The position numbers and the translations under genes are program-made. From Lepas anatifera (Eukaryota; Arthropoda; Thecostraca; Lepadidae): a stretch of 64,000 bases of DNA. The DNA lies in the NCBI GenBank assembly GCA_034440635.1, contig JAOTON010000396.1:62001-126000 (forward strand). Direction: 5' to 3'. The notes below the pieces were generated by a model. That model saw only the letters and a program-made list of their open reading frames with translations, had not been told where the DNA came from and ran no database searches. Shown piece after piece: positions 10,196 through 20,067 of this stretch (the first letter of the stretch is position 1; the number at the start of each line of letters is the position of its first letter).

Positions 10196-10558
10196 TTTGC
10201 AATAGGGAGGGCATGATCTGTACCTGACCCTAGGCCACCAATGTGAATAGTTTCGGAATATATTTTGTGGTCCTCGGTAGGGCCATTATGATGAGTTTCA
10301 ATTAGATAGATTCACCCTGTTCTTACTAATGCTATCTAAAACGTTTTGGGGGTGATATAACTTTACCTACACTGGCGATCTGACCTAAGCAGACCCAACT
10401 TTATAATTCTGGGGAAAGTTGAAGAATTATTTACGGATAAAGTGTGCTAAGTACAGCGGTGCTTCGCGCCACCATTCTATGGTGACGCGGGAAAAATCTG
10501 ATGTGTTCAACCACCAAACCCCTTCTCACCAGGGCGAGGGTTAAGGCGGTTCTAATCA
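10196..10558. mobile_element. TTAA element family P2, diverged fragment
   Basis: The order of motifs follows the right half of the P2 copy at 54109-54951: an AGGGAGGGCATGATCTGTACCTGACC block, then CGGAATATATTTTG, GGCCATTATGATGAGTTTCAAT, TTCACCCTGTTCTTACT, and a degraded copy of the terminal hairpin (CAGCGGTGCTTCGCGCCACC). It ends near GGCGAGGGTTAA at about 10550, which looks more like a P1 end. This suggests a mosaic or an older relative. Confidence 0.55.
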
Positions 10559-11168
10559 AGTACGTTAACCAGACAACACCTGGCCTCTTTCGCACCCACT
10601 TCGGCGTGGGGAAGTTAACGCTACTCCCTTCGCCCAGTTAAACCGGGAGCCAAAGGTGATGCGAAACTAGGAATGGCGCTGAAAGCTCCCTGACGTCTTG
10701 TTCCAGAGTTATCGACATAAACAAGCTGGAAAATGTGACCGTTGGTAATCCCTAGTAGCGTCATTATTGACTTAATCTCAAAATAACTAGACGGTATCTC
10801 GGCAATTTTTTCTTTCAAAGCTTTTGAATGAGGAAGAAACTAGGCCTGAGCCTGCTAGGAATCGCGTTACTCCCTAGTTTTGTCGTCCTTATCTAAGATT
10901 TACAAATTTCGCTCACATGGGTGTGGCTCATTTAACCTGAATTGCAATTAATCTACAGCCATTATTCGGAGTTGCCAATTCTACAGTGAGAATTGGCGGC
11001 GCCGAATAACCTTAACAGTTGGTGCGTCATTAAACCCCAACAACTATAATCTGTCGACTACCATCGGTGTTCATCATGTGCATCAAACAGTTTACCTACA
11101 ACGGCAACACATTTCACATGATGCACCGGATGACACCCTTTCCGGCTCGTGCTCCCCCTCTCCTTTCG
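10559..11168. other. Non-coding stretch without recognised feature
   Basis: Mixed-composition sequence with no convincing reading frame and no terminal repeats seen. A short local palindrome (ACATTTCACATGATGCAC near 11107) is the only structure noted. Confidence 0.4.
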
Positions 11169-12163
11169 CCATTGGAAATCCCGGATCTGCCTATGTTACT
11201 GCAAAACTTCCACCAATCGATAGTAGTTGTTTTGTGCATCAAATTCAGAATATGCCAGACAGTTTATATTCAGATCACTGAGGCACTAAAAACTTTCAGC
11301 AAGGCACCTGCCTTAAAGCTGTCTTCAGTCGGGAAACGGAGCTATCAATACACATAATCGAAAACTGCACAGAACAAGAGCTGGGGAACAGCCATTTCAA
11401 TCGCGACGCCGTTCATCTGGCAGTTTTTGGCGGCATAGCAGAGCATGTACGCTAATGCCTCCCTCACCTTCGCGGTCGGAAATTCCCTGACGGATGTATC
11501 ATTGATGAAGGGCCAGCGAACCTCCGGCTGGGTGCAGCGGAGGGCAGTGTAGTGGCCGGGCTCGCTGTCATAATACTCTATTGCACACGTATCATACACA
11601 AGGTACAAGCTCATGCATCGTTCCCTCTCAGCGACCCCGAGCTTAGTCAGATGACTATCGGGCCTCTACAGTTTTCTGGTGGCCTCGTGTATGATCTGTA
11701 CCCAATGACACCATACAATGACAAGGAAAAGACAGCCACATCAAGACAGCTCCCTGTTGAACCCAGCAGGAGGTTAACTGACCCTTCATCAACAATGCAT
11801 ACGGCAGGGCTAGCATAATGCAGGACAGGGTTCGAATTAGCCGGTCGCGAAAGTGAGGGGGGTATTAGCGCACATGCTTTGCTATGCCGCCAAAAACTCT
11901 GCCAGTTGAACGGCGTCGCGATTGAAATAGCTGTTCCCCAGCTCTTGTTCGATGCAGGTCTCGCTCGTGTGCATTGAGAGCTCCGTTTCCCGACTGGAGG
12001 CAGTTTTGAGGCAAGTGCCTTGCTGAAAGTGTGTAGTGCCCTGATCTTGAACATAAACTACCTGATATGTTTCGAAACTTGATGCGCAAAACATGAAAAT
12101 GCATAGTCCGACAAATTGGTACGAGCCTCACCATAGCATAGGCAGATCCAGGATTTCCAATGG
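11169..12163. repeat. Imperfect inverted duplication with about 300-bp arms
   Basis: The arm 11169-11470 matches, as reverse complement at roughly 75% by eye, the arm 11870-12163. Shared blocks include CCATTGGAAATC(C)CGGATCTGCCTATG at the outside, TTTTGTGCATCAA, AGTTTATATTCA, CAGCAAGGCACCTGCC, and AGAGCTGGGGAACAGC with the neighbouring GACGCCGTTCA. The spacer is about 400 bp. The outer end of the right arm is the terminus of the MITE at 12137, so part of a MITE end was duplicated in inverted orientation. Confidence 0.7.
11345..11614 (-). CDS. Unrecognised 89-codon reading frame across the inverted duplication
   Basis: The minus-strand frame has a varied, protein-like composition (CTQPEVRWPFINDTSVREFPT, then AKVREALAYMLCYAAKN). 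A piece of it (PPKTLPVERRRD-like region near 11870-11960) recurs in the opposite arm without an open frame. It may be a captured exon. I do not recognise a family, and neither borders nor expression signals are evident. Confidence 0.2.
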   Translation of the reverse strand: MSLYLVYDTCAIEYYDSEPGHYTALRCTQPEVRWPFINDTSVREFPTAKVREALAYMLCYAAKNCQMNGVAIEMAVPQLLFCAVFDYVY

Positions 12164-12358
12164 GAGACGCGTGGTCGGAAGGCGGGACAATCCAAACCGG
12201 GGGGCAAAACCTACTTGGTGGGCGCCAACTCCTATTGCGCGGCGCCGTTACCCGTATCCCGGAGAAGGGGAGGGGGTGTGAAAAGCGGCATTTCAGCGGG
12301 TACCGGAGCATCGAGGAGGGGGGGTAATAACCTCTATTGTCCCGTGGATCCGCCAATG
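12137..12358. mobile_element. hAT-like MITE, GGCGGATCCAGG family
   Basis: The ends CATAGGCAGATCCAGGATTT and CCGTGGATCCGCCAATG are inverted relatives. Inside lie the family's diagnostic blocks: GGGGCAAAACCTACTTGGTG, GGCGCCAACTCCTATTGCG, and ACCCGTATCCCGGAG. The flanks do not show a clear 8-bp duplication, consistent with the rearrangement on its left side. Confidence 0.7.
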
Positions 12359-12800
12359 CACCGTGGCATCCTGGAAGCCACGTGGTTCGTTGAAGCGTCG
12401 CTACCAGCCCAGAGTGGTTTGAGCCGGTCCTGCGTTGGTCAGAACAGGTCTGATGTCCGTATTTTTGGATATTTGGCCTTGGACTCCACACTCAGCCACT
12501 TTTCGGCTGCTTGGAAACAAGTTTCTCCAGGTGAGCACACCTTGTTTTGTATCACTTAGTCTGTCATTAGGCCTTTGCTGGGTCTTGCTGTATCAATGCT
12601 CGTGCGTAGGTATTCGTGTCTTATTGTCCTCTCCGTTCCGCTGCCGTTCAACATGTGTGTACGGAAGAAAACCCATATAAATTAACAATGTACTAGAAAA
12701 TTTGAAAATGTTCATTTTTCTTTCCGGTATTTATCACCCCAAGCATTTGATCATGAATCACATCTTACTTTTTCCACATGTGGATACTTTGACCTAGTTG
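12359..12800. other. Non-coding stretch without recognised feature
   Basis: No convincing reading frame, RNA gene or repeat terminus seen here. Confidence 0.4.
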
Positions 12801-12946
12801 ACAGATACAAGGGGGCTGGGGAGCTCAAGCCCCCCCCAGTGTCAGAATGCCTATAACAACTGCATAGCCGGAGGCTGTTCCGAGACTATGACAGGGGAGG
12901 CTCGAGCAGTCTAGTTCCCCCGAATGAAGTCCTGGATCCGCCACTG
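12801..12946. mobile_element. Small MITE remnant with GGATCCGCCACTG terminus
   Basis: CCTGGATCCGCCACTG at 12931-12946 is the classical hAT-type terminus in inverse sense. The facing end near 12805 (ACAAGGGGGCTGGGGAGC) is only weakly similar, so this is probably a truncated copy. Confidence 0.4.
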
Positions 12947-13450
12947 CTAGCGGGCGTAAAAGGTCCGCGAGGCCCCCATCCAGCTTAGTAGAACAAGCTC
13001 CATACGACCCAATCGGACCCGGCCATACTAACACCTTGGACGAACTTATAAATCTGTAATAACTGTCATGCTTTGGCGGGTCTTCACCATGGTATATCCC
13101 GATCGATCGCATTATTGAATAAACATAAACAAACAGAGTGGGCTGCCGGTGAATGTCATCGCACGTGCAAAAGCAGGGTACATCAAATAATTTTGTCATC
13201 ACATATCACGCCATAACTTTTATAGTTTTTATGGTATATTTGGCTAAACACTGTTGTCAGTTGTCACAACGTCACAAGCTCCTCCAAAACCCTGCGCATG
13301 ACACCTCAACATCGACGTAAACGTCATGTATCAGCGAATGCCCGCGCTGACCAAACATCAGAGCAACACAACGCGCCCAGTCCCCTCCCAACCCACCTTA
13401 TCCGGCCAGTCTGCCTTCCACCGCTTAGCTCCTTGTTAATCGGATTTTTT

Positions 13451-13960
13451 TTAAAGAATCATTACTAAGTTATCACTTACAAACGGCCCCCATCTCTTTT
13501 TGAAGTGATCAAATTTACCGTTTTTACTTGCAATAAGCAGTTCCATTTTATAAGTTTTATTCAAGAAATAAAGGAAGCTGCATACCTCAGTCAGTCCGTC
13601 TTTGAAACACTGGTGCACAATTAACTGTGTCGCGTTCAGCACAATGAAGTTCACAATGCTCAAAGTTAAGAGGGATCCGAAAACTACATTCTCCACGTTC
13701 AAGACAAAATGTGGGCGGGGCGCATTCTGTGGTTAACTCTACAGATCAGCTTGTTCCAAATGTTAAACACACCAGTGCATTCGAGAAAAAGTGCTGTATT
13801 GTCTCAATTTGACCACAGATATCGCAGAACGGGTCATCTTTAACGCGCCTGATGCAAAGAAAGCGCCTTGTAAAAAAACCGATGAGTTATTCGAATTTGA
13901 AGGTTCGGCAGTCTAGTTGACTGAGTTAACTGAAAAGGAATCAAATATATTTTTCCCACT
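13451..13960 (-). pseudogene. LINE ORF2 C-terminal remnant
   Basis: Minus-strand frames, read in order, give LQIRITHRFFYK, FLCIRRVKDDPFCDICGQIETIQHFF, GVFNIWNKLICRV, then LNVENVVFGSLLTL and ELLIASKNGKFDHFKKRWGPFV. The Cys-x2-Cys...His...Cys arrangement, followed by a W-containing segment and a conserved F..W near the end, is that of the C-terminal region of L1/Tx1-like non-LTR reverse transcriptases. At least two frameshifts separate the pieces, near 13800 and 13705. No RT catalytic domain is present; it is a 5'-truncated, decayed copy. Confidence 0.6.
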
Positions 13961-14616
13961 TATCTCCGAAATCTTTCCCTTCACACATCCATTTGGTTTC
14001 TACACTTGGAGTTACACCTTTCAACCATTTGGAATGAAAACACTTACATAGGCTTAAGACATTGTATTTGGTGTTTTTTACCATTTATTTGAACGCCATT
14101 TTTTTCTCCAAGAGTCTGTTCTCGGAGCTCAACTTATGGGTACTACTGATCCAGAGCTTCCATACTCGTGAGAAAGATCACGCCATAACTTGGTTATGGC
14201 CCATTCGAACGAACCCAAACTTGGTGGTTTCATTTAGAATCACATGCTACGTGCGCAAGTGCGCATCCCTCTCTAATAATACAAGTATGAAATTTTCGTC
14301 AAAATACAAGGATGTGCCAATATGTCACAAGCCGATTCTGTGGCATGAGTTTTAAACTGCAATGTTCTCATGAATGTTGGATATCAAAGCGCGTGAGCAC
14401 GTGCAGCCAGCATGAACAGGAAACTTTCATCGCAAAAATATCCAAATTAGAGAGAAAAATGTTTACACTTAATCCAGGCAGTGTATTTCCAAAACAATCG
14501 ATGCGCAATCATGGGTATCAGCAATCCAAATCTGTAGCCGTGTGCAATCTATATACGATAAAAATCAGGGCAACACTGCACGGACAAACATTTCAGAACC
14601 TTGAGCTGGCTCGAGG

Positions 14617-14833
14617 ACCATCTTCCATTCTCGTCCGAGAGCCACAAGATCTCAACTGAGAACCGACGGCTCTCGGTTCTGACGGTTCTCGGTTGAGATC
14701 TCAATATTATCTTCCATGCTCGAATAGTTCTCACATGAGCTCTCCAAAGAGACCATTGTGAGAATCTCAACCAACCGTCGGCTTCTGTTCTCATTGGAGA
14801 ATGTGTGGCTCTCAGACGAGAATGGAAAATGAA
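14617..14833. repeat. Nested inverted repeat with strong hairpin
   Basis: Outer arms of about 50 bp (14617-14668 and 14776-14833) share CCATTCTCGTC(C/T)GAGAGCCACA in inverted orientation. Inside, AGATCTCAACTGAGAACCG at 14647 pairs with CGGTTCTCGGTTGAGATCT ending at 14701. It looks like a short MITE or a palindromic duplication. Flanking duplications were not identified. Confidence 0.65.
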
Positions 14834-15973
14834 CTTTGATGCTATTAAATAATTCTAGTCCGTGCAATTCTGGTACTAACCCCGTATTTCAAGGAAGCCG
14901 GTAGCCTCTCTGCATGGGCAGCAGCCTTATAGCTCACCGGCAGCGGATGTGGCGCCGATCCGCTCCGACTGAAGATATCCGGCACTCGTCTGTGGAACCG
15001 CTGACCCAGCGGAGACCACACAAGAACCACAAATGCCCTGCCGCCTCGCTTATTCCCTCAACAGGGCATCTTAGAAAAAAACGGTCATCCGTGTGCCGTA
15101 AATCATTAGTAGGCCGGGACCTTAATATATACTTGTTCTCAACCCGTTCTGTTTTAACAGATGTCGCACATGATTAAGTACACACAAGACCAAAGTAACA
15201 TTCTGTGCTGATTTATTCAAGAGAACATATAAAATGTAGGTAGCCAGTCGTATAATAATTATAGTCTCGCCGTTGACAGACGTTATTATAGACGCCAACC
15301 GAAATGCCAGCAGCACAGAGTATTTTGAACTGCATCTTCCGTCTCGCGCGGGCAGTGTCTGAACCACACGTGGACCCCCTCCTCCGGCTGGTCAGGTCAC
15401 GCTAACCGGGCAACACCAGCCTCGTTTGGTCTCACCGCAATCCACGACAATACGGACAACAGGGGTAATATCTCGCCGTGTTCCACTGTTCTCTCTCCCG
15501 ACCACCCGCCGAGCTGAGAGTGGCCACCCCGCTAAACGGACAGCATGCGACTCAGCGCCGAAAATCATCCACCAGTCTAGGCAACGCTCATAAACGACGT
15601 CACAGCAAAAACACTAGGTCCGCAATCACTGAGCCTTCAGTCAAAAACCCACCACATTCTCACCACTGCCTCTGTACAGTAACGAGACACGCCCCCCGCC
15701 GACGACCCGGGGGCGGCGCCAATGCAGTAGTTCGTCTCGTCCGTTCTACTCGCACTGGCCATCTTCCGGCCCGCTCTTTGCACCGCACCGATCCTCCACT
15801 TTACAGGCTGAATCACTCCATAATGTTCTCGTCACCACGAATCTTGTATCACACCGTTGCCGTCGGCCAGCGTGCACTATCTGCCGTCCCCTCTATAAGT
15901 AGCGTCCAGCGAGGAGCGCCGGCGGGGAGCGTCGCCAAACACCGCGTTTGGCGAGGTGTGTGAGGCCCAGTTT
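14834..15973. other. GC-rich non-coding stretch
   Basis: The region becomes C/G- and CpG-rich from about 15370 onward. The open frame at 15478-15963 has no homology I can recognise and a composition (His/Arg/Pro/Ser-rich) typical of translated GC-rich non-coding DNA. TATAAGTAG at about 15894 resembles a TATA box, but nothing downstream supports a promoter. Confidence 0.35.
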
Positions 15974-16200
15974 TTAGATCAGCCCCAAAAACTTGGCCTT
16001 GGCCTCACACACCTGTGGCACCCTGGTGCCGTCTTCCACATGAAGAAAATACTTCTGTAGGAAGACAAGGGGAGCCTTGCTGGCTTTTCGCACTGGCTGC
16101 GCGAAGACGGCGTGGCTGACTCCCCAGAGGACCACAGCGTCCTGTAGAGTTAGGCACCGTCCCAGTTGGATGCTATCCACGGTGATCGTATACGCTGGTT
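15974..16200 (-). CDS. Orphan terminal exon of an unrecognised gene
   Basis: A minus-strand segment of 75 codons plus stop has strongly protein-like composition: YTITVDSIQLGRCLTLQDAV, VLWGVSHAVFAQPV, KASKAPLVFLQKYFLHVEDG, TRVPQVCEAKAKFLGLI. It is preceded on the minus strand by an excellent splice acceptor, a (TC)n tract and then GACTTTTGTTTCAG, with the exon beginning AACCAGCG after one base of a codon in the previous exon. The stop lies at 15974-15976. No upstream exon is evident beyond 16270, where MITE sequence soon follows. It may be the last exon of a multi-exon gene or a retained piece of a gene-bearing repeat. Function unknown. Confidence 0.5.
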
Positions 16201-16218
16201 CTGAAACAAAAGTCATGT

Positions 16219-16219
<1 letters not shown>

Positions 16220-16269
<50 letters not shown>
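16220..16269. repeat. (GA)n microsatellite
   Basis: About 25 GA dinucleotides with one phase shift (AGAGGAGAG). On the minus strand it is a (TC)n pyrimidine tract immediately upstream of the acceptor at 16200. Confidence 0.95.
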
Positions 16270-16399
16270 CACGAGACTGGGCGATAACGATTTTAATTTG
16301 TATCTAATCGGAATAGTAATGATAGACATGCATTATAAATGTCAACTTACCAGCACCATCGCTCCTGCAGATGCTCACACCCTTTCCCTAATCCCAGTG

Positions 16400-16560
16400 A
16401 CCCAAAATAGGTTTTGCGCTAGGGTGTCGAGTGGAAAATTCAGCTCGGAATGTATGGCGAGTGAGTGGAAAATTCCCCTCAAAATGTATGGCGGAGTAAA
16501 AAATTTTCCAATTTGGGTACTCAGGTGGTAAACTCCCAAAGCCCTTGTTTGAACTGAGGG
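16400..16560. mobile_element. GTGAGTGGAAAATTC repeat, fragment
   Basis: CTAGGGTGTCGAGTGGAAAATTC and GAGTGAGTGGAAAATTC are shared with the element at about 21889-22669. This copy is short and adjoins the hAT MITE at 16616. Confidence 0.5.
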
Positions 16561-16615
16561 ATGAATATTTCCTTTAATTTTCTCAAAGTAAATATTTTTA
16601 AATCGTCCCCAAGCA

Positions 16616-16967
16616 CCAGTGTGCAAAGTATGGCATTTTCGACGAGATCTCGTCGGTGCGAGTGCCCTTGGAGACAGGAGCGTGTGGTGCGAATGTTATC
16701 AACCTGGTGCGAATTTGTGAGACTGGTGCGGGGAAGGTGGCACTGGAAACCAAACAAATAATGGCTAAATGGTTATAAAGACACAGGAGTGAGCCTTATA
16801 AAGAATATCAACTAGCTAACTAATAAGAGGGGTAGCATACCATCGTGTGGGTAGGAATGTGTGTGTTTTTCTCCTTGGTAAATGACATATTGGTGAATTT
16901 TTGGTGGCTGGCGGTGCGAGATGGCTGGTGCGACTCGTCTGGCCTGCTGCCATACTTTGCAGACTGG
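16616..16967. mobile_element. hAT MITE, CCAGTGTGCAAAGTATGGCA family, copy 1
   Basis: Termini CCAGTGTGCAAAGTATGGCA and TGCCATACTTTGCAGACTGG are inverted repeats. The flanks CCCAAGCA (16608-16615) and CCCAGGCA (16968-16975) form an 8-bp target duplication with one change. The element is an inverted relative of 25752-26110 and also shares internal GACGAGATCTCGTC and TAAAGACACAGGAG. It is non-coding. The 8-bp duplication points to mobilisation by a hAT-type transposase. Confidence 0.85.
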
Positions 16968-17093
16968 CCCAGGCAGAATTGTTTGACCACTACCATGTGA
17001 AAAAATTTGGGTTAAGCAGGTAAATTTTTAACAGCTGAAACCCCCTGATGCAGTCTCCAACTATTTTTAAGGAATTGGTGAATTGCCACAAAT

Positions 17094-17320
17094 AAAAAAC
17101 TTTTTTGGGGGCCTCTGAGACCAACCTTTGGGGGAAAGAACTCTGGGAGCCACGAAGACTAACATTTGTGGATGAAGATAAACTCTTGGCGGGCTTCCCT
17201 AGACCAACTCTTGTGCCCCTCCTCTCCTTCCCCTCACGACCAGCTCTAAAGGGCCCCTGAGACGAAATATCGGGGCCCCCCTTAGATCAACTCTGCAGAG
17301 AGGGCCTCCGAGACCGGCAG
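17094..17320. repeat. Minisatellite family B, second array
   Basis: Irregular units around GGGGGCCTCTGAGACCAACC, ACTCTTG and GGGCCCCTGAGACGAAAT resemble the 6755-7440 array. It lies just before the fold-back element. Confidence 0.65.
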
Positions 17321-17385
17321 GTAGTGAAAAATGAGAAGGGATTTTTTCATGCAATACCTAGTGCCAAAATTAATTATCTAAGCAT

Positions 17386-20059
17386 TAGGCCATGTCGTGG
17401 TCACCACTTTTTCACAGGGTCTTTGATTACCGGGTGCTTTCTAATGTATTGATGGTCGCTGATCACGATTTTCTGGTCGAAAATGTCGAATTCGAAAAAT
17501 ATTTGCCCGCGCAAGCCGTTTGAAATTCTTCCGGTTGACCAAAATTTCGATGTTTTCATATCTCACGGACAGTAAAATGTAACTAATGTATGGAAAGGGC
17601 TCCAGAAACTTTAAAACCATTGAATCTGAACAATTTGAAATCTTTTTGACTCCTTGAAATATATATTTACTCGATAAAGTACGTTGGAAAGACAGGGATG
17701 TTTGAGCTTAAAAAGATGATAATAGATGGCGCGCATGACGCAGTCGTCAATCAGTGTCCCGCTACATCGCTTATGACAAGAAGCTATTAGCCAAAGGAGC
17801 TGGATATAATATTTGAGCCTATTATGAATTCGATGAATGGACATTTACCTTCACAAGATGATCTAGATTTCTCTCGCTTGCAGTTTTAAATATTATTGGT
17901 AATGGTTGCTTTCAAAGCAGGTCCAATTAAGATCAGCCAGCGATATATAGATTAGGTATCTAAGCATGTAGTCACTGCGGATCAATTTCAAGTATTAAAA
18001 TGTGTGCAAGAGCCAGTTGATTATATTTAGATTAATCATGCTTTCACTAGCAAGGAGAATACTGCATTTCGGGAAAAATGAAGCTACACCACACCTAGCG
18101 CCGCCGTCAAGCCATGTATGCTGCCGCTTAACCAGCTCTCGACTGGGGCTGACGTTGTCGGTCACATTATGATGCTGCGGCTTGAAGAGATGGAGGCCAG
18201 GGAAGTGGACGAATTTCACGTTTCAATAGCCCGAAAATTTGAACCGACCGCTGATGAAGTTACCGAGACTTACAGAAGAGCATCTGTGGCAGCAAGAAAC
18301 AAGTACAAAGTTCGCTGTGAAATAAGGAAGCAGTGTAACCTGAAGGAAGCGATCAGAAGGCGCCTACAAAACATGAAGATATTGTAAGCATGGGCAAAGC
18401 ATGACAACATTGTTTGACATATAAAACAGAGCTTTACCATCAAAGGCATCGGCAAACAGAACATTTCTGGAAGACCAGCGAGAAGCACAAAGGTTGTATC
18501 TTGGTGGCTTGGATGCAGTCGTGACGGACCATTGGAGACGGCAGCAGCTGCGGCAAGCCACTGCTGCTGCCGCCAATAAAGCCTGATCGGGAGGCCGGCT
18601 CGTCCGAATTCGAGCACAATAATATGACAATCACCCGGACAAGTCTATAAGCGACTTCCGTGTAACATTTAGAAATAAGTTTTCTTTCCGAGACTGATTT
18701 ATGCCTGCCAGAGCCTGTTCGCGTGCGGCGTCTGTCAGCAGCTGGTGTGAGGCTACAAATTGGAAGCTCGCTGCTGCATATACCACCATCGGTCGCTGTC
18801 AATGGTGCCGTTGCGTTCTGACGCAGCTTCAGCTCCGTCAGAACGCAACATTCGGAGAACTCTTGGTAGCCACAACGACAGCAGCAGTGGCTTGCCGCAG
18901 CTGCCGTCTCCAATGGTCCGTCACGACTGCATCCAAGCCACCAAGATACAACCTCTGTGCTTCTCGCTGGTCTTCCAAAAATGTTTTGTTTACCGATGCC
19001 TTTGATGGTAAAGCTATGCTTTACATGTCAAACAATGTTGTCATGCTTTGTCCATGCTTACAATATCTTCATGTTTTGTAGGCGCCTTCTGATCACTTCC
19101 TTCAGGTTTAAATGCTTCCTTATTTCACAGCGAACTTTGTACTTGTTTCTTGCTGCCACAGATGCTCTTCTGTAAGTCTCGGTAACTTCATCAGCGGTCG
19201 GTTCGAACTTTTCAAGCTATTGAAACGTGAAATTCGTCCACTTTCCTGGCCTCCATCTCTTCAAGCCGCAGCATCATAATGTGAACGACAACGTCAGCCC
19301 CTGTCGAGAGCTGGTTAAGCGGCAGCATACATGGCTTGACGGCGGCGCTAGGTGTGGTGTAGCTTCATATTTCCCGAAATGCGGTATTCTCCTTGCTAGT
19401 GATAGCAAGACTAATCTAAATATAATCGACTGGCTCTTGCATATATTTTAATACTTGAAACTGATCCGCAGTGACTACATGATTAAATACCTAATCTATA
19501 TGTGGCTGGCTGATCTTAATTGGGCCTGCTTTGAAAGCAACCATTACCAATAATATTTAAAACTGCAAGCGAGAGAAATCTAGATCATCTTATGAAGGTA
19601 AATGTTCATTCATCGAATTCAAAATAGGTTCAAATCCTATATCCAGCTCCTTTGGCTAATAGCTTCTTGACATAAGCGATGTAGCGGGACAGTGGTTGAC
19701 GGCTGCGTCATGCGCGCCATCTATTATCACCTTTTAAGCTCAAACATCTCTGTCTTTCCAAGGTACGTTATCGGGTAAGTATATATTTCAAGGAGACAAA
19801 AAGGTTTCATGTTGTTCAAATTCAATGGTTTTAAGGTTCTGGGTGCCCTTTCCATACATTAGTTGAATTTTATTGTCCGTGAGATATGAAAACATCGAAA
19901 TTTTGGCAAACCGGAAGAATTTCAAACGGCTTGCGCGGGCAAACATTTTTCGAATTGGACATTTTCGACCAGAAAATCGTGATCAGCGACCATTAATACA
20001 TTAGAAAACACCCGGTAATCAAAGATCCTATGAAAAAGTGGTGATCACGACATGGCCTA
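17386..20059. mobile_element. Long-armed fold-back hAT-like element, copy B (complete)
   Basis: A complete 2674-bp element. The left arm 17386-18570 (1185 bp) is the reverse complement of the right arm 18881-20059 (1179 bp), and the spacer is about 310 bp. Termini are TAGGCCATGTCGTGGTCACC and GGTGATCACGACATGGCCTA. It is flanked by a perfect 8-bp target duplication, CTAAGCAT, at 17378-17385 and 20060-20067. The 8-bp duplication and the TAGG-type terminus fit the hAT superfamily. The spacer has a hairpin with arms GTTGCGTTCTGACG at 18810-18823 and CGTCAGAACGCAAC at 18836-18849. Arms of this length are far beyond usual hAT terminal repeats (tens of bases), so this is a fold-back-type derivative. 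No transposase is encoded. Confidence 0.92.
18118..18387 (+). CDS. Arm-encoded 89-codon ORF of the fold-back element (copy B, left arm)
   Basis: The same 89-residue frame as at 2456-2725, identical in translation. It starts MLPLNQLSTGADVV, continues with a charged helical stretch rich in Glu/Arg (LEEMEAREVDEFH) and ends RRRLQNMKIL. The frame stays open upstream of the Met back to a TGA, adding about a dozen Ser/Thr/Pro/Ala residues. In the opposite arm the matching sequence has diverged and is interrupted. Exact conservation between copies A and B may only reflect recent duplication. Function and expression are unknown. Confidence 0.3.
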   Translation: MLPLNQLSTGADVVGHIMMLRLEEMEAREVDEFHVSIARKFEPTADEVTETYRRASVAARNKYKVRCEIRKQCNLKEAIRRRLQNMKIL

Positions 20060-20067
20060 CTAAGCAT

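Noticed and set aside
15478..15963. 161-codon plus-strand frame in GC-rich DNA
   Set aside because: Composition bias (Arg/His/Pro/Ser), no homology and no splice context; probably a chance frame in CpG-rich sequence.
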